DNA from: Saposhnikovia divaricata
Taxonomy: Eukaryota; Streptophyta; Magnoliopsida; Apiales; Apiaceae
Assembly (NCBI GenBank): GCA_036435485.1
Contig: CM071598.1
Location: forward strand, 143,386,148 to 143,450,147
Length of the DNA stretch: 64,000 bases
Direction: 5' to 3'
Shown here: one piece after another, positions 46,597 to 58,206 of the stretch
Layout: each line of letters opens with the position of its first letter
Position numbering within the stretch: position 1 is the stretch's first letter
Position numbers and translations under genes: made by a program
Notes under the pieces: generated by a model
The model's database searches: none
What the model saw: the letters and a program-made list of their open reading frames with translations, nothing else
Told to the model about the DNA's origin: nothing

Positions 46597-47080
46597 GGTA
46601 TGCAAATTGACTAGGGAGAAGAAAATTAAGAAAACAAACCTCAACACAGTTTTCACGTTTAGAACGAACCCGGCTAGATATTCACAGCTTAGTTTTCTCT
46701 TTCTGTGTCTTAGAAAGAGTGAAAAAAATTCATGAGTTGACACAAGTCATAATAAAACAACACAATCCAACTTCATAATAGAGTCCTCTCGGGACACTTC
46801 AAATCTTGAGTGCTGATTCGTGTGACCAATATGTTACCAGCATAAAAACCGTTTATTTTTCTTCTACTATAATATAGGCTGCCCCTCTCTTTTCGTGTCC
46901 TACATATGTACAGTATATTAATATATACACTTATAATTAAACTTACAAAATTAAATATATATATCTTACATTTCTTGAAACTCATTTCTTCAAGATTGTA
47001 AGTTCAGCCCTTGTCTTCCCATGTCCTAATTTTTCTCTTCGATTAAGAGAGAAAAATAAAATTGAATAAAAGGGTTGAAA
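46597..47080 (+). promoter_or_regulatory. upstream region of the QRT3-like gene
   Basis: Between the LINE target duplication and the start codon. TATA-like stretches ACAGTATATTAATATATA (about 46911-46928) and TTAAATATATATATC (about 46951-46966) lie about 115-170 bp before the ATG. No other landmark. The LINE stands directly upstream. Confidence 0.4.
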
Positions 47081-50000
47081 ATGGCAGGAAGGGCTACAAT
47101 ATTATGGTCTATGATCATAGGATTGCTGAGTAATATCATCACAATTCATGCATACCATCATCAATTTTCACCGGCACATCATTTTTCAGGCAGCCGTTAC
47201 GGCGAAAACAATAGAAGGATGCAGTATTACAAGACTCCACTGGATCAACTTGACGCAACATTTCGTCCTCCTAGTCCCATTTTCTCATCATCACCAAGCT
47301 CACCTTCTCCATCATCGTATGTTCATGCAAAAGCTCCATCTCCAATTATTCATTCAACAGCTCCATCACCATTAGTAAGTACATATATATTTAAAACACC
47401 CCACCGTAAGCACACACATTATTATAATTTCGTTTTTGAGCTAACATTGAACACAAAAATTTATTTGGTGAAAGTGACATAAGTTTCTTCTTTATCTTAT
47501 GTAATCAATATAAGAGTTGCATGTGAATACCCTGCTCGGTAACAAAATCTATATTCTATTTTTATTCAAAATTTGACTGTAGACCAGATTCATTTGTGGC
47601 AGTGATTGAACCAGGTTTATGATGATCGGGGCTAAAACATTTTAAACTAATTTTTAAAGATTTTGCATTTCATTTGCAAAATAACCATGTACTTTTTCTT
47701 GTAAGTAATAGTTGTGCAGATTTTGTTTGCAGCTCACGGGTCTCCAAATTCTCATATGAACTGAATCCTCTCAACATGTAAATTATTTATCAGATCAATG
47801 AACTTGTTGTGATGCAGGTTACAAGTGGGATGGCAAGGATACGTGAGTATCACGTGACGGCATACGGAGCAGACCCAACAGGAGAAACTGATAGCACCGA
47901 TGAAATACTTAATGCAATAGCAGATGCAGTACAAGGGCCAGGCAATGGTGAGATGATGAAAGGAATAATAAATCTTGGCGGTGTTAGGATCGATCTTGAT
48001 GGTGGAATTTACAAAATTAGCCGCCCTTTACGCCTTCCCGTTGCTGGCGGAGGTAACCTCATGGTAAATTTGCTTATTCCCAGTTATTACTTATTTTTTT
48101 TTTTGCGAGTGTCAAGATTTGTGTGCATGCAAGTTTCTAGCCCTTAATTTGAGTTTGTAAATGTGCAAATCTTTCTTGGGTATCCTACTTTGTTTGGTAA
48201 AATATACTAGTCCCATTTTGTTTGAGCTAGTTTGACTTTCACGAAGATTAAGAAAAATATAGTTGATTTGTTAAAAAATGAGTAAAGTTAGATGAAAAGT
48301 GGGCAAAGTGATGGGATCTATAAATATTTAATAATAGATTTGAGGTAGTGGGAGTAAAGTAGTGAGTGTAATAGTGTTTATAGTATTAATTTAATAAAAA
48401 AGAATAAAGTTAGTGGATGTAATAATGAGAAATAGTATTTAAAAATAGTAAATATAGTATGTTAATTAGTTTTGGGATGTTAATTAGTTTTGGGACGTCC
48501 AAACAAGAAAGTGTATCAATTTTTTTGGGACGGAAGGATTAACATGTGAATTGTTTGGGTTCAAAGATACGATTAAGTAATTATTGGAACACATAAAGAC
48601 CATACATAATTTAGAAATGGGTTGCTACGAGAATATAATATGCCATACCATGATAACATAATCTTACCTACTTGCTAAATTTGGGTTGATTTTTACCGAC
48701 ATATATATAGTACAAATAATTAAACCAAATTCTGAATTATTAAAGTACAGTATGATACAATCATCTATACTCCTTACTAATATAGGAAAACATGTTTTAA
48801 TGGTATATAATACTAGCAAAATATCAAATTTGGTTATCACTAAATTCGGGATTGGTATCCTTACAATTACATAATTATATAAGATTTATTTAATTCAATT
48901 TTTTTAGCTTTACCATGATTCAATTCCTTACAACTACATAATTATAAAAATTTATTTATTTTAATTTTTTTTTATCTTTATCTCTTATTCAATTCTTTAT
49001 AACTACATAATTAAATAATATTTATTAATTTATTAATATTAATATTTTAATCACGGGATATCAGATAGTACAAGCATATACAAGAACCGCGTTGATGTCC
49101 TAAAATTCGTAATTTGCACTATTCTTGTGATTCACAAAAACAGATTATAAAAATGTATCGATAACAACTCTCTCACGCAAAATAATGAAATGCCATAGCT
49201 TGTGCGAAAAATAAAATTAAACTATAACATAATTACGAATATAATATTTTCTTTTTACTAATTTGATTACGAGTACAAATGATTGAGTTAAAGCCGATGG
49301 AAAAATTAGTCCAGAAACGAAAGTAAAATATAGGCAATTTTAGTAAAATTAGGCCCCAGTATCCAATGATTGACAAACATTATTCTAATTTGGACAATTT
49401 TAGTTGTGACTTCGATTCTAAATGTATAGTAGTATGTAGTTTAAATGTATATAGCTCATTCTGCTGCCTGTTTTTCTTTTCTTCTCGTTTTTACCATGTT
49501 TGATTTAATGGTTAAAAAATATTTTAATTTGTAGAAAGTCAATAAACATCATTGTTAATCCTTATGATGTTCTCATCTTCTCTTCTGATGACACCAGTGC
49601 AATTATTTATTTGGGTTAATTATCAAATAGGTCACTCATTGCGGCAAAATATATCAAGTAGGTCACTCATTGCAAAACTGACTTATTTGAGTCACTCATT
49701 AGGCAATTTGTATCAAGTATGTGGCGGGAGATTTTCTGATGACCGGAATCGGAGTTTGAGATTTTTTTCGAGATTTTGCTTTAATAAATGTATAGATGGT
49801 GCTATGTTAATATACATATGTTTTTGTTAGCTTTTTCCAAACAAATTTCGTTGTCGTCGGAATTTTTAGTTTTGACCAGAATCGGAGTTTGAATTTTTTT
49901 TTTTTTCGAGATTTTGCTTTAATAAATGTATTGATAGTGTTATGTTAATATACATATGTTTTTGATAGATTTTTCTGGGCTAATTTCGTGTCGCCGGAAT

Positions 50001-51212
50001 GGAATCGGTCACCGGAATCTGGGTTTGTGACCTTCTTGATACAAATTACGGTATGATTGACTCAAATGAGTCAGTTTTGCAATGAGTGACCTACTTGATA
50101 TATTTGGCCGCATCCAGTGATCTATTTAATAATTAATCCTTATTTATTTTCCTGCCCCGCATTTTTTATTATTTTGTATTTCCGTAGTAGTTTTGATTGT
50201 GATTATCACTGGTAATTAACAGATACACGGAGGAACCTTAAGAGCTTCTGATGACTTTCCAACAGATGGCTATCTAATTGATCTATCAGCTTCGTCTGAC
50301 CTCGAATACATCTATGAATTCGTAACACTAAGAGACCTTATGCTGGACTCGAATTTCAGGGGAGGAGCAGTTCAAGTTGTGAACTCACTTAGAACTAGCA
50401 TTGACAATTGTTACATTACACATTTTACTACCACTGGTATCAAGGTACAGGGCGGACACGAGACATACATTCGTAACTGCTACTTAGGACAGCACATCAC
50501 CGCTGGTGCAGATCCTGGAGAAAAAGATTTCTCTGGAACAGCAATTATTCTAGGTGGCAATGACAATGCTGTCACCGATACAGTCATTTTCTCAGCTGCC
50601 ATCGGCATTGTCATTGAGGGTCAAGCTAATACGCTCTCTGGAGTACATTGTTACAATAAAGCCACACCTTTTGGCGGTGTAGGGGTTTATTTAAAAGTAC
50701 CTGGTTTAACACAAACACGGATTGTAAATTGTTATTTGGATTACACTGGTATTGTCGCTGAAGATCCTGTACAGCTCCACATTTCTAGTAGTTTCTTCTT
50801 GGGAGACGCGTTTGTTCTGCTCAGGTCGATTAATGGAGTTGCGAATGGAGTTAATATTGTGGATAATATGTTTTCGGGATCAGATCAGGGAATTGAAATC
50901 GTGCAATTGGACGAAAAAACAAGCAAATTCAAGGATGTGAAACAAGTTATAGTTGATAGGAATAATGTGAAGGGCATGAATATCAAGTCAACTATAGCTC
51001 GAGGAACTGTGGAGGGAAATGATAGCTCCTGGACAGTTGATCTTAGTAAAGATTTGCTATTCCCTAATCTTATAAAATCTGTACAGTATTCATTACAGGC
51101 CACTGGAAGCCAGTTTCCTAATCATGCCTTGCGTAGCGTGACGGAAAATCGCATCGTTATCACGACAGATAGGGTGGTTCCTGCCAGTGTTACTGTCACG
51201 GTGGATCAGTGA
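47081..51212 (+). CDS. QRT3-like polygalacturonase (pectin-lyase fold), 3 exons, 509 aa
   Basis: Exons 47081-47374, 47818-48063 and 50223-51212, all joined in phase 0 at GT..AG sites (TTA|GTAAGT, GATGCAG|GTT; ATG|GTAAAT, AACAG|ATA). The ATG at 47081 opens a signal-peptide-like hydrophobic stretch (ILWSMIIGLLSNIITIHA), so the product is probably secreted to the cell wall. A Pro/Ser-rich spacer follows. Exon 2 opens the pectate-lyase-3 type domain (AYGADPTGETDSTDEILNAI). Exon 3 is a right-handed beta-helix with repeated NCYI-, NCYL- and NVxxxD-type turns. Length and layout match Arabidopsis QRT3 (pollen mother-cell wall pectin degradation) and relatives; orthology is not shown. No internal stop. 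Intron 2 (2.16 kb) holds two MITEs. Confidence 0.9.
48207..48539. mobile_element. Stowaway-family MITE in QRT3-like intron 2
   Basis: Ends CTAGTCCCATTTTG and TGGGACGGAAGGAT with flanking TA. The interior (AATAATAGATTTGAGGTAGTGG) is the reverse complement of part of the MITE at 25481-25793, so both are one family. The inverted ends are decayed. Confidence 0.7.
49613..50139. mobile_element. Mutator-like MITE in QRT3-like intron 2, 527 bp
   Basis: Inverted repeats of about 100 bp (GGGTTAATTATCAAATAGGTCACTC against the complement of the right end, which includes AATGAGTGACCTACTTGATA). TTATTTATTT duplicated at 49603-49612 and 50140-50149. The interior contains a tandem pair of about 130 bp (GGAATCGGAGTTTGA...). 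It ends 83 bp before exon 3. Confidence 0.9.
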
Positions 51213-52314
51213 GTGCCAGGTTTGTGTCAAATACTCCTGGACCAAGTCTGCATAATATACACTGGAACCTTTTTCGGATCCTGCTTGTACACAGCTGAGT
51301 AATATATATACTTTTTTTCTAAATTTATTAAATGTATACTATTGGTGAAAAATATATAAATTACTGAGTTGAATTGCGAATACCCGAAATGAATGAACAT
51401 CTTAAATTTATAGTATATGTTATAACGTAGCGGTTGAGAGGCATGCTTTTATAGCATTCATTCATAGTTTCAGATGCATCGTTGTCTGTGTATTATGGAA
51501 TTGAATTGGATAGCTCGAAATATACCCAATTTTTTTTTATAGAATTACACACAGTGCACACAAACAGCTAGATGTATAAGGTTCTAAAATCGAAAGCCTA
51601 TTATATTCGATATAATATTTTTGAAATTCAGTTACTCGTCCAAATTTTCGAATATACGTCTTGATTATTGGAGTATTTGTCCGAATACTAGATTAGTATT
51701 GGTTCGTTTGGTCTCTACTTTCTGAGTAGTCAGTTTGAATCGACAGATTTTTAGAACGTTGATCTTGTAAAACACATGTAGATGTGATTGAGTTTGCTAA
51801 AACATCTCACATTACAAGTTCACAAAAAGGCAATGCACCCATAAAATGCTTTCTGCGTTATTCATCACCTGCATATAACAAACAAGTTGCAATCCGCTCA
51901 CTGGACCCTCAGCTCACTACACTCCTAACCGAATTTAAAGTTTAGAATTCATTAATTTTCAGAGATAAAATTTTAATTTTATATGAATATCAATCTAGCT
52001 TTGTTTATGTTCATCTAGAATATTTTAAAATGTAAATTTGTTTAATTAAAGTAAAAGTTTAGCTAGCTGACCTTGAGTTGGTCCTAAAGGATATATAAAT
52101 ACGATTTAGCTAGGAAGAAGTACTTCACTCTTACCGAAGTTGTGAGTTTTCTTTTTCTTTTTTGTGATTTCTTTATTGAATTTTCCCTATGAATTATATT
52201 TATGAATGGATGAATACAGTAACATTGCTGGGCCTTGTTACTTACTACCACTAAGCTCCATACAACTTTTGGGTAGCGGGGAGGATAATTTAAAAATCAA
52301 TTAGAATAATCAAC
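51213..52314. other. intergenic sequence between two convergent genes
   Basis: It holds the 3' flank of the QRT3-like gene (plus strand) and the 3' flank of the carbonic anhydrase (minus strand). AT-rich; no further gene or element recognised. Confidence 0.6.
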
Positions 52315-52545
52315 TTAAAGGTTGACATCACGCCCATTGAGTTGCTGCAACGGTCTTGTATTCATCTTTGCATTCTGCAACCAAATAATTTATACACGGG
52401 ACAGAAGTGTAGAGTGGGTGTCAACCCAAGTCCCACATCGATAAGATAAAGAAGAATTATCTTGAATATAAGTAGTCTAAACAACACCTTTAGTTTGAGG
52501 CCTTTTGGGAGGAGCCCAAAAACAAATCCGTGCGGGCTTGGCCAC

Positions 52546-52915
52546 TGTAACACTCTAAGTAAATTGGAAACGTAAATAAACAATTTAAAGGAAAGACTGA
52601 ACAGAAAAGAGAACTCCATTAATTCATAAACTTGCAGAGAAAGAAATACAAGGAAGAAAAAGAAAATAAAGTTCACTCTTCACATAATTCTCCTCTTCTG
52701 TAGATGGCTATATAAAGCCCCTAGTGATCTCCCTACACGTGTCAGTTGGCTACCGGATAAACAAGTGGCACAGGATCCCATTTAGATGCTTAACTCCAAA
52801 TAGCTAATGACAAGCTGTTAATAAAATGACCTCGTTTCTCTTCAGGCTGTAAGACTTAATTTAAAATAAATTAAATGTAACAAATTAACCAGTGACCCCG
52901 AGCCAATTTGTTACA
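52546..52915 (-). repeat. 3' LTR of the chromovirus
   Basis: 370 bp, almost identical to 57836-58206 (one A shorter near 52613; T for C near 52827). Confidence 0.95.
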
Positions 52916-52931
52916 TCACCCTCCCCTTAAC

Positions 52932-55900
52932 TCAATCCTTGTCCTCAGGATTGAAGTCAGGATATTGAGCCATGATCTGGTCCGCATCCTCCCAACTTGC
53001 ATCCTCGACAATAGAATGAGACCACTGTATTAACCAATGAATCACTGCCACATTCCTCCTCTTGATCATCCTTCTTTGCAGTACCTTAGCAGGATACACC
53101 AGAAACTGTCCTTCTGCCCCTACCTTAGGCATTGTAGTTGTGATCGTATATTTAGATCCCACCTTCTTTTTAAGGAGGCTCACATGAAAAACAGGATGCA
53201 CCATGCTGTCAGGAGGTAATTTCAGCTTGTAGGCCACCTTGCCAATCTTTGCTATAATTTCAAATGGTCCAAAATACTTGTGTGCCAATTTAAGATGCCT
53301 CCTCACTGCAACTGATAGCTGCTTATAGGGCTGCAGCTTCAGGAAAACCAACTCTCCCACCTGGAAATTCACTTCGGTTCTCTATTTATCAGCATAGACT
53401 TTGTACTTGTGTTGAGCTACCACAATTGCCTCCCTGAGAAGTTGGTTCATAGCCTCTCTCTTCACTTGAAAATCCTCCACAGTTACAACAGATGATCTGT
53501 GGGAATCAGGAATGCAAATCTGTCTTGGTTGTACTCCATACACTGCTTCAAAAGGACTTCTCTTAATTGCAGTATTATGAGTAGAATTATACCACCACTC
53601 CGCTAGTGGAAGCCATTTAGCCCACTGTTTAGGTCTGTGACTTGCCATGGCTCGTAGATATTGCTCCACACACCTATTGAGCCTCTCCGTTTGCCCATCT
53701 GTTTGTGGGTGATAAGAGGTGCTCATTTGCAGTTGAGTTCCCATAGAGCTGAATAGTTCTTTCCAAAAACAGCTGGTGAACAGCTTATCTCTATCAGATA
53801 CCATAGTCTTAGGCATCCCATGTAGCTTGTAAATGTTATCTAGAAATAGTTGAGCCACAGTTGTAGCAGTGAATGGATGAGATAGGGAGATAAAATGTCC
53901 CATTTTGGTGAATCTGTCTATTACCACCATGATACAGTCTTTATCACCTGATTTAGGCAACCCCTCTATGAAATCCAGGGATATATCTTCCCATATTTGA
54001 TTAGGCACTAGCAATGGCTGGAGTAATCCTGCAGGGTGCTGGTTGCCACTTTTTATTCTTTGACAGACATCACAATTCTGGACATACTGGATTATGTCTT
54101 TTTTCATACCAGGCCAGAAAAAGAATTGAGCAATTCTTCTGTAGGTTGCCTCTTGACCCGAGTGGCCACCTATGGAGCTATCATGCAATTCCCACAAAAC
54201 TGATTGCCTCACTGTCCCTGAGCTCCCAAGAAATACTTTACCTTCCACTGTGATGATACCTTGACTGTAATTATAATGCTGAAAGGTAATGTCCCCTTTA
54301 GCAATTCCTTGAACAATACCTTGAGCAGTGGTGTCTTGTTCATAACTTTTCTCCACTTCTGATAACCATCCAGGTTCAACAGCAGACACCATATGTAGTT
54401 CCCCCACTGCTTCATCTTCTGGTAACCTAGAAAGGGCATCTGCCACAGTGTTTTCTTTCCCTTGCTTATACACAATTTCATAGTCTAAGCCAAGCAATTT
54501 GGCCAGCCATTTTTGTTGCAGTAGTGTAGAGAGCCTCTGTTCTAGTAGGAACTTCAGACTTTGGTGGTCAGTTTTTATTACAAAGTGATTCCCTTGTAAG
54601 TATCCATGCCATTTTTGGGTGGCCATAACAATGGCCAGCAACTCTTTTTCGTATGTAGAGAGGGATTGATGCTTCTTTGATAGACTTTTACTCATATATG
54701 CCAAGGGCCTGCCCTGCTGCATTAATACTGCCCCAACTCCTTTGCCACTTGCATCCGTCTCAAGCACAAATGGTAGATTATAGTCTGGTAGGGCAAGTAC
54801 TGGAGTGGTAATCATTGCTTGTTTAAGCTGTTGAAAGGCTTCTTCTGCTTCTATTGACCACTGAAAGGCCCCTTGCTTGAGCAAATTGGTTAGGGGCCTG
54901 CTGATTAAACCATAATTCTTCACAAATTTCCTGTAATACCCAGTAAGTCCAAGGAACCCTCTCAGCTGTTTGACATTTCTAGGAGATGGCCATTGCTGCA
55001 TAGCTTCTACTTTGCTGGGGTCTGTTGCCACACCCTCTTGAGAGATTATATGACCCAAGTACTCCAATCTCGGTTGGCCAAATGAGCACTTAGTTCTTTT
55101 AACAAACAACTGGTTGTCTCTCATTCTCTGCAAAACTGCCTGCAAGTGTTCCAGGTGGTCCTCAAATGAGCTGCTATATACCAAGATGTCATCAAAAAAC
55201 ACCAACACATATTTCCTTAGCTGCTCTTGAAATACATCGTTCATTATGGCCTGGAAAGAAGCTGGAGCGTTCGTTAGCCCAAAAGGCATAACTCTAAATT
55301 CATATAAGCCTTGGTGTGTCCTAAAGGCAGTTTTGGGAATGTCATCTGGAGCCACTCTAATCTGATGGTACCCAGCTCTTAAATCCAACTTAGTAAACCA
55401 CTTTGCTCCCTTCAATTCATCTAGCAGCTCATCAATTATAGGAATAGGATATTTATTTTTGATGGTTATGTTGTTCAGCTTCCGGTAGTCAACACACATT
55501 CGCCACGAACCATCCTTTTTCTTGACTAGGATTATAGGGGAAGCAAAAGGGCTGGTGCTGCATTGAATGAACCCCGACTGCAAGAGCTCCTTGATTTGTT
55601 TTTCAATTTCATTTTTTTGGACATAGGGTACTCGGTACCCCCTCTGATTCACAGGTTGGCTCCCCTCCATCAATGGAATTTTATGATCATGGCCCCTTGG
55701 AGGTGGTAACTCAGTAGGTTCTCTGAAAACATCTTCATACTGGGAAAGTAGGGCTTGCAATCTGACCTCTATTTCTGGCATTTCAACTACTGGAGGGGAA
55801 GTGGTACTGTTACTGGCACTGACAAAGCAAAGGTACCCTTGAGGTTGTTGGTGTGGGGATTTGAAAAGTTTTTGCAACTTTCGACAACTAATAGTCTGAA

Positions 55901-57794
55901 CAGTAGCCTCTCCTTGACTGCCCTTCAACACAATTGGTTTGCCATCCTTATTTATAGTGATACTTAGTGCTTCAAAGTCAAGAGTTACAGGATTATGACT
56001 TTGCAGCCAGTCCACTCCCAATATAATGTCTGAACCCCCTAAAGGGTACAATCGTAAATCTGAATTGAATTGGTGTCCTTGTATTTTGTAGAGCAAGTTG
56101 GTGCAAGCAGAATCAACTTGCTTAGTAGTGCCATCTGCTACGGTGACTGACAAACAAGGGACCACCTGAGCTATCAACCCCAGTTCCTTCACTAGTTTTG
56201 AGTCTATAAAACTATGAGTGGATCCACTATCCACCAATATGTTCACTGCTCTCTTTTTGATTTGTCCTTGCAGTCTCACAGTGTTACACGACTTACTTCC
56301 ACTGAGTGCATTCAAAGAGATTTCTGCAGGAGTACTGTCATCTTCAAAAACTTGTTCCATTTCAGATAAAACTTTATGTACCTCCTTGTCCTGAATGGTT
56401 TCCTCCTCTTCACCCAGCATTGTGTACAATTTGACTTTGCAAGCCTGGCCTGGGTGGTAGTTTTCATCACAATGAAAACACTGCCCCTTCTCTCTTCTAG
56501 CCATAATTTCCTTACTGGACAGTGTTGACTTAGTACTTTTGAAGTCGTGGCCAGAGATGTACTTGTTAGGACAGTAGGATGGCACTTGATTACTTAATTT
56601 AGCTTCTCTGTTGGAAGAGGATAACTTGGGAGTAGTATTGAGAGTAAGACCTTTTGTCACAGAAGACAAGACTGATTTAACCCCCTTAGCTTCTTCCTGT
56701 TTAGCCAGAAAAACAGCATCACTGAGTGATTGTGGCCTAAACATTTTGACAGCCCCCTTTATATGTTCCTTCAGCCCACTCACAAAACTTGATACAAAAT
56801 ACTCCTCGTTAAATCCTCTGTTCTTTGCCACAACCAAAGCTCGAAGCTCTTCAAACTGGTCTTCATAATCCATTACCGATCCAACCTGTCTCAGTTTATT
56901 GAATAAGTCTTGAACATCACGAGTGTCTGGATTTTCGAACCTATTGATGACATCATTCACAAAAGGTTTCCATTGTATTACTCCCCGCCCCGACTGGTAA
57001 AACCTGAACCACACATTAGCTTTTCCCTCAAAATGCATTCCAGCCAGCTTGACCTTCTTCATCTCATCAATACAAATAAATTCGAAATACTGTTCAGCCC
57101 GAATAACCCAACCCTTAGGATCATGGCCAGAAAACTTGGGAAACTCCAATTTAGGGTGAGGGTTGAACCCCATTTCTGGTTTGAGATGTTGATTATAAGG
57201 TGGGGGAATATGATTGTTGTGTGTGTAAAATTGTGAAGAGGCTGGGTAAGTGTATGGGGGAGGGGGTGGAATAATCAATTGTTGGTTATGCCCTGGGCTA
57301 TTTAGTGGCGTAAATCCCCCATAAGATGTGGTATGAGGAATAACAGCAGTATTAGTATAAAACGGTGAAGTAAACACGCAGTTACCATTCAAAGGAGTAG
57401 TAGTGAGATTTGGAAATACGGAAGGCATACCGGATATAGGTAGAGCAGAGGCACTCGTAGACATAGAGGCGTTTGGAAAAAATACTGGGGTTTGAGAAGT
57501 AAGAATACCTGTCATAGTGGAGTTTGGACCATCCTGAAGTGTGGCGGAGCTAGAATCTGATTCTGGAATAGAGACAGGGTCATCCAATGGAGGTTTGTGT
57601 GCTTGCAGTCCCTTCAACAAAGCTTTAATTTCATCCAAACTTCCTTCCACTCGTTCCAACCTCGAGTTCATCTCATTATACTTTCGCCCGGAGTCCACCT
57701 TATTCTTCCCTAATTCCTCTGTGAATTCTGAGAGTTTGCCTTCTAGTTTACCCATTTTCTCATCCATCAGCTTGAACCGAGTGCCCTCTGCCAT
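52932..57794 (-). pseudogene. Gag-Pol polyprotein of the chromovirus, one nonsense codon
   Basis: From the ATG at 57794-57792 one frame runs 1,470 codons to a TAG at 53384-53382 and then continues in frame to 52932. Order: coiled coil 1-65, retrotransposon gag about 220-360, zinc knuckle CFHCDENYHPGQAC (439-452), aspartic protease with DSGSTHSF (522-529), reverse transcriptase about 735-890 with FFDD at 866-869, RNase H with ETDASGKGVGAVL, integrase with an HHCC finger (GGHSGQ...CDVCQR), catalytic D, D, E (LDFIEG, VSDRDKLF, TDGQTERLN). After the stop come the integrase C-terminus (GELVFLKLQP, FGPFEI) and a chromodomain-like tail (VLVQW-type, here WLIQWSHS...ASWEDAD). Integrase after RNase H marks Ty3/gypsy. 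A single lesion in a very young copy. Confidence 0.94.
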
Positions 57795-57819
57795 GACGCC
57801 GGAAGGAGCCGAGAATCGA

Positions 57820-57833
57820 CTGCTCTGATACCA
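57820..57833 (-). promoter_or_regulatory. primer-binding site of the chromovirus
   Basis: TGGTATCAGAGCAG on the minus strand, two bases after the LTR; tRNA-Met type. Confidence 0.9.
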
Positions 57834-57835
57834 CT

Positions 57836-58206
57836 TGTAACACTCTAAGTAAATTGGAAACGTAAATAAACAATTTAAAGGAAAGACTGAACAGAAAAGA
57901 GAAACTCCATTAATTCATAAACTTGCAGAGAAAGAAATACAAGGAAGAAAAAGAAAATAAAGTTCACTCTTCACATAATTCTCCTCTTCTGTAGATGGCT
58001 ATATAAAGCCCCTAGTGATCTCCCTACACGTGTCAGTTGGCTACCGGATAAACAAGTGGCACAGGATCCCATTTAGATGCTTAACTCCAAATAGCTAATG
58101 ACAAGCTGTTAATAAAACGACCTCGTTTCTCTTCAGGCTGTAAGACTTAATTTAAAATAAATTAAATGTAACAAATTAACCAGTGACCCCGAGCCAATTT
58201 GTTACA
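57836..58206 (-). repeat. 5' LTR of the chromovirus
   Basis: 371 bp. A TATA-like stretch CTTTATATAGCC stands at about 58012-58001 on the minus strand. TSD GCCAC follows on the right. Confidence 0.93.

Larger units (their letters stand above)
52546..58206 (-). mobile_element. Ty3/gypsy chromovirus retrotransposon, complete, 5,661 bp
   Basis: LTRs 52546-52915 and 57836-58206 (370/371 bp, TGTAACA..TGTTACA) differ by about one indel and one substitution by eye. TSD GCCAC at 52541-52545 and 58207-58211. Minus-strand primer-binding site TGGTATCAGAGCAG (57820-57833) and polypurine tract AAGGGGAGGGTGA (about 52917-52929). A single Gag-Pol frame with a chromodomain-like end. Short LTRs and compact size suggest the Reina lineage, which is an inference. 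It lies in the same orientation as the host carbonic anhydrase, inside its last intron. Confidence 0.96.

Noticed and set aside
47075..47080. An upstream in-frame TTG as start of the QRT3-like gene
   Set aside because: Plant nuclear genes start at ATG; the ATG at 47081 is the natural start and precedes a signal peptide.
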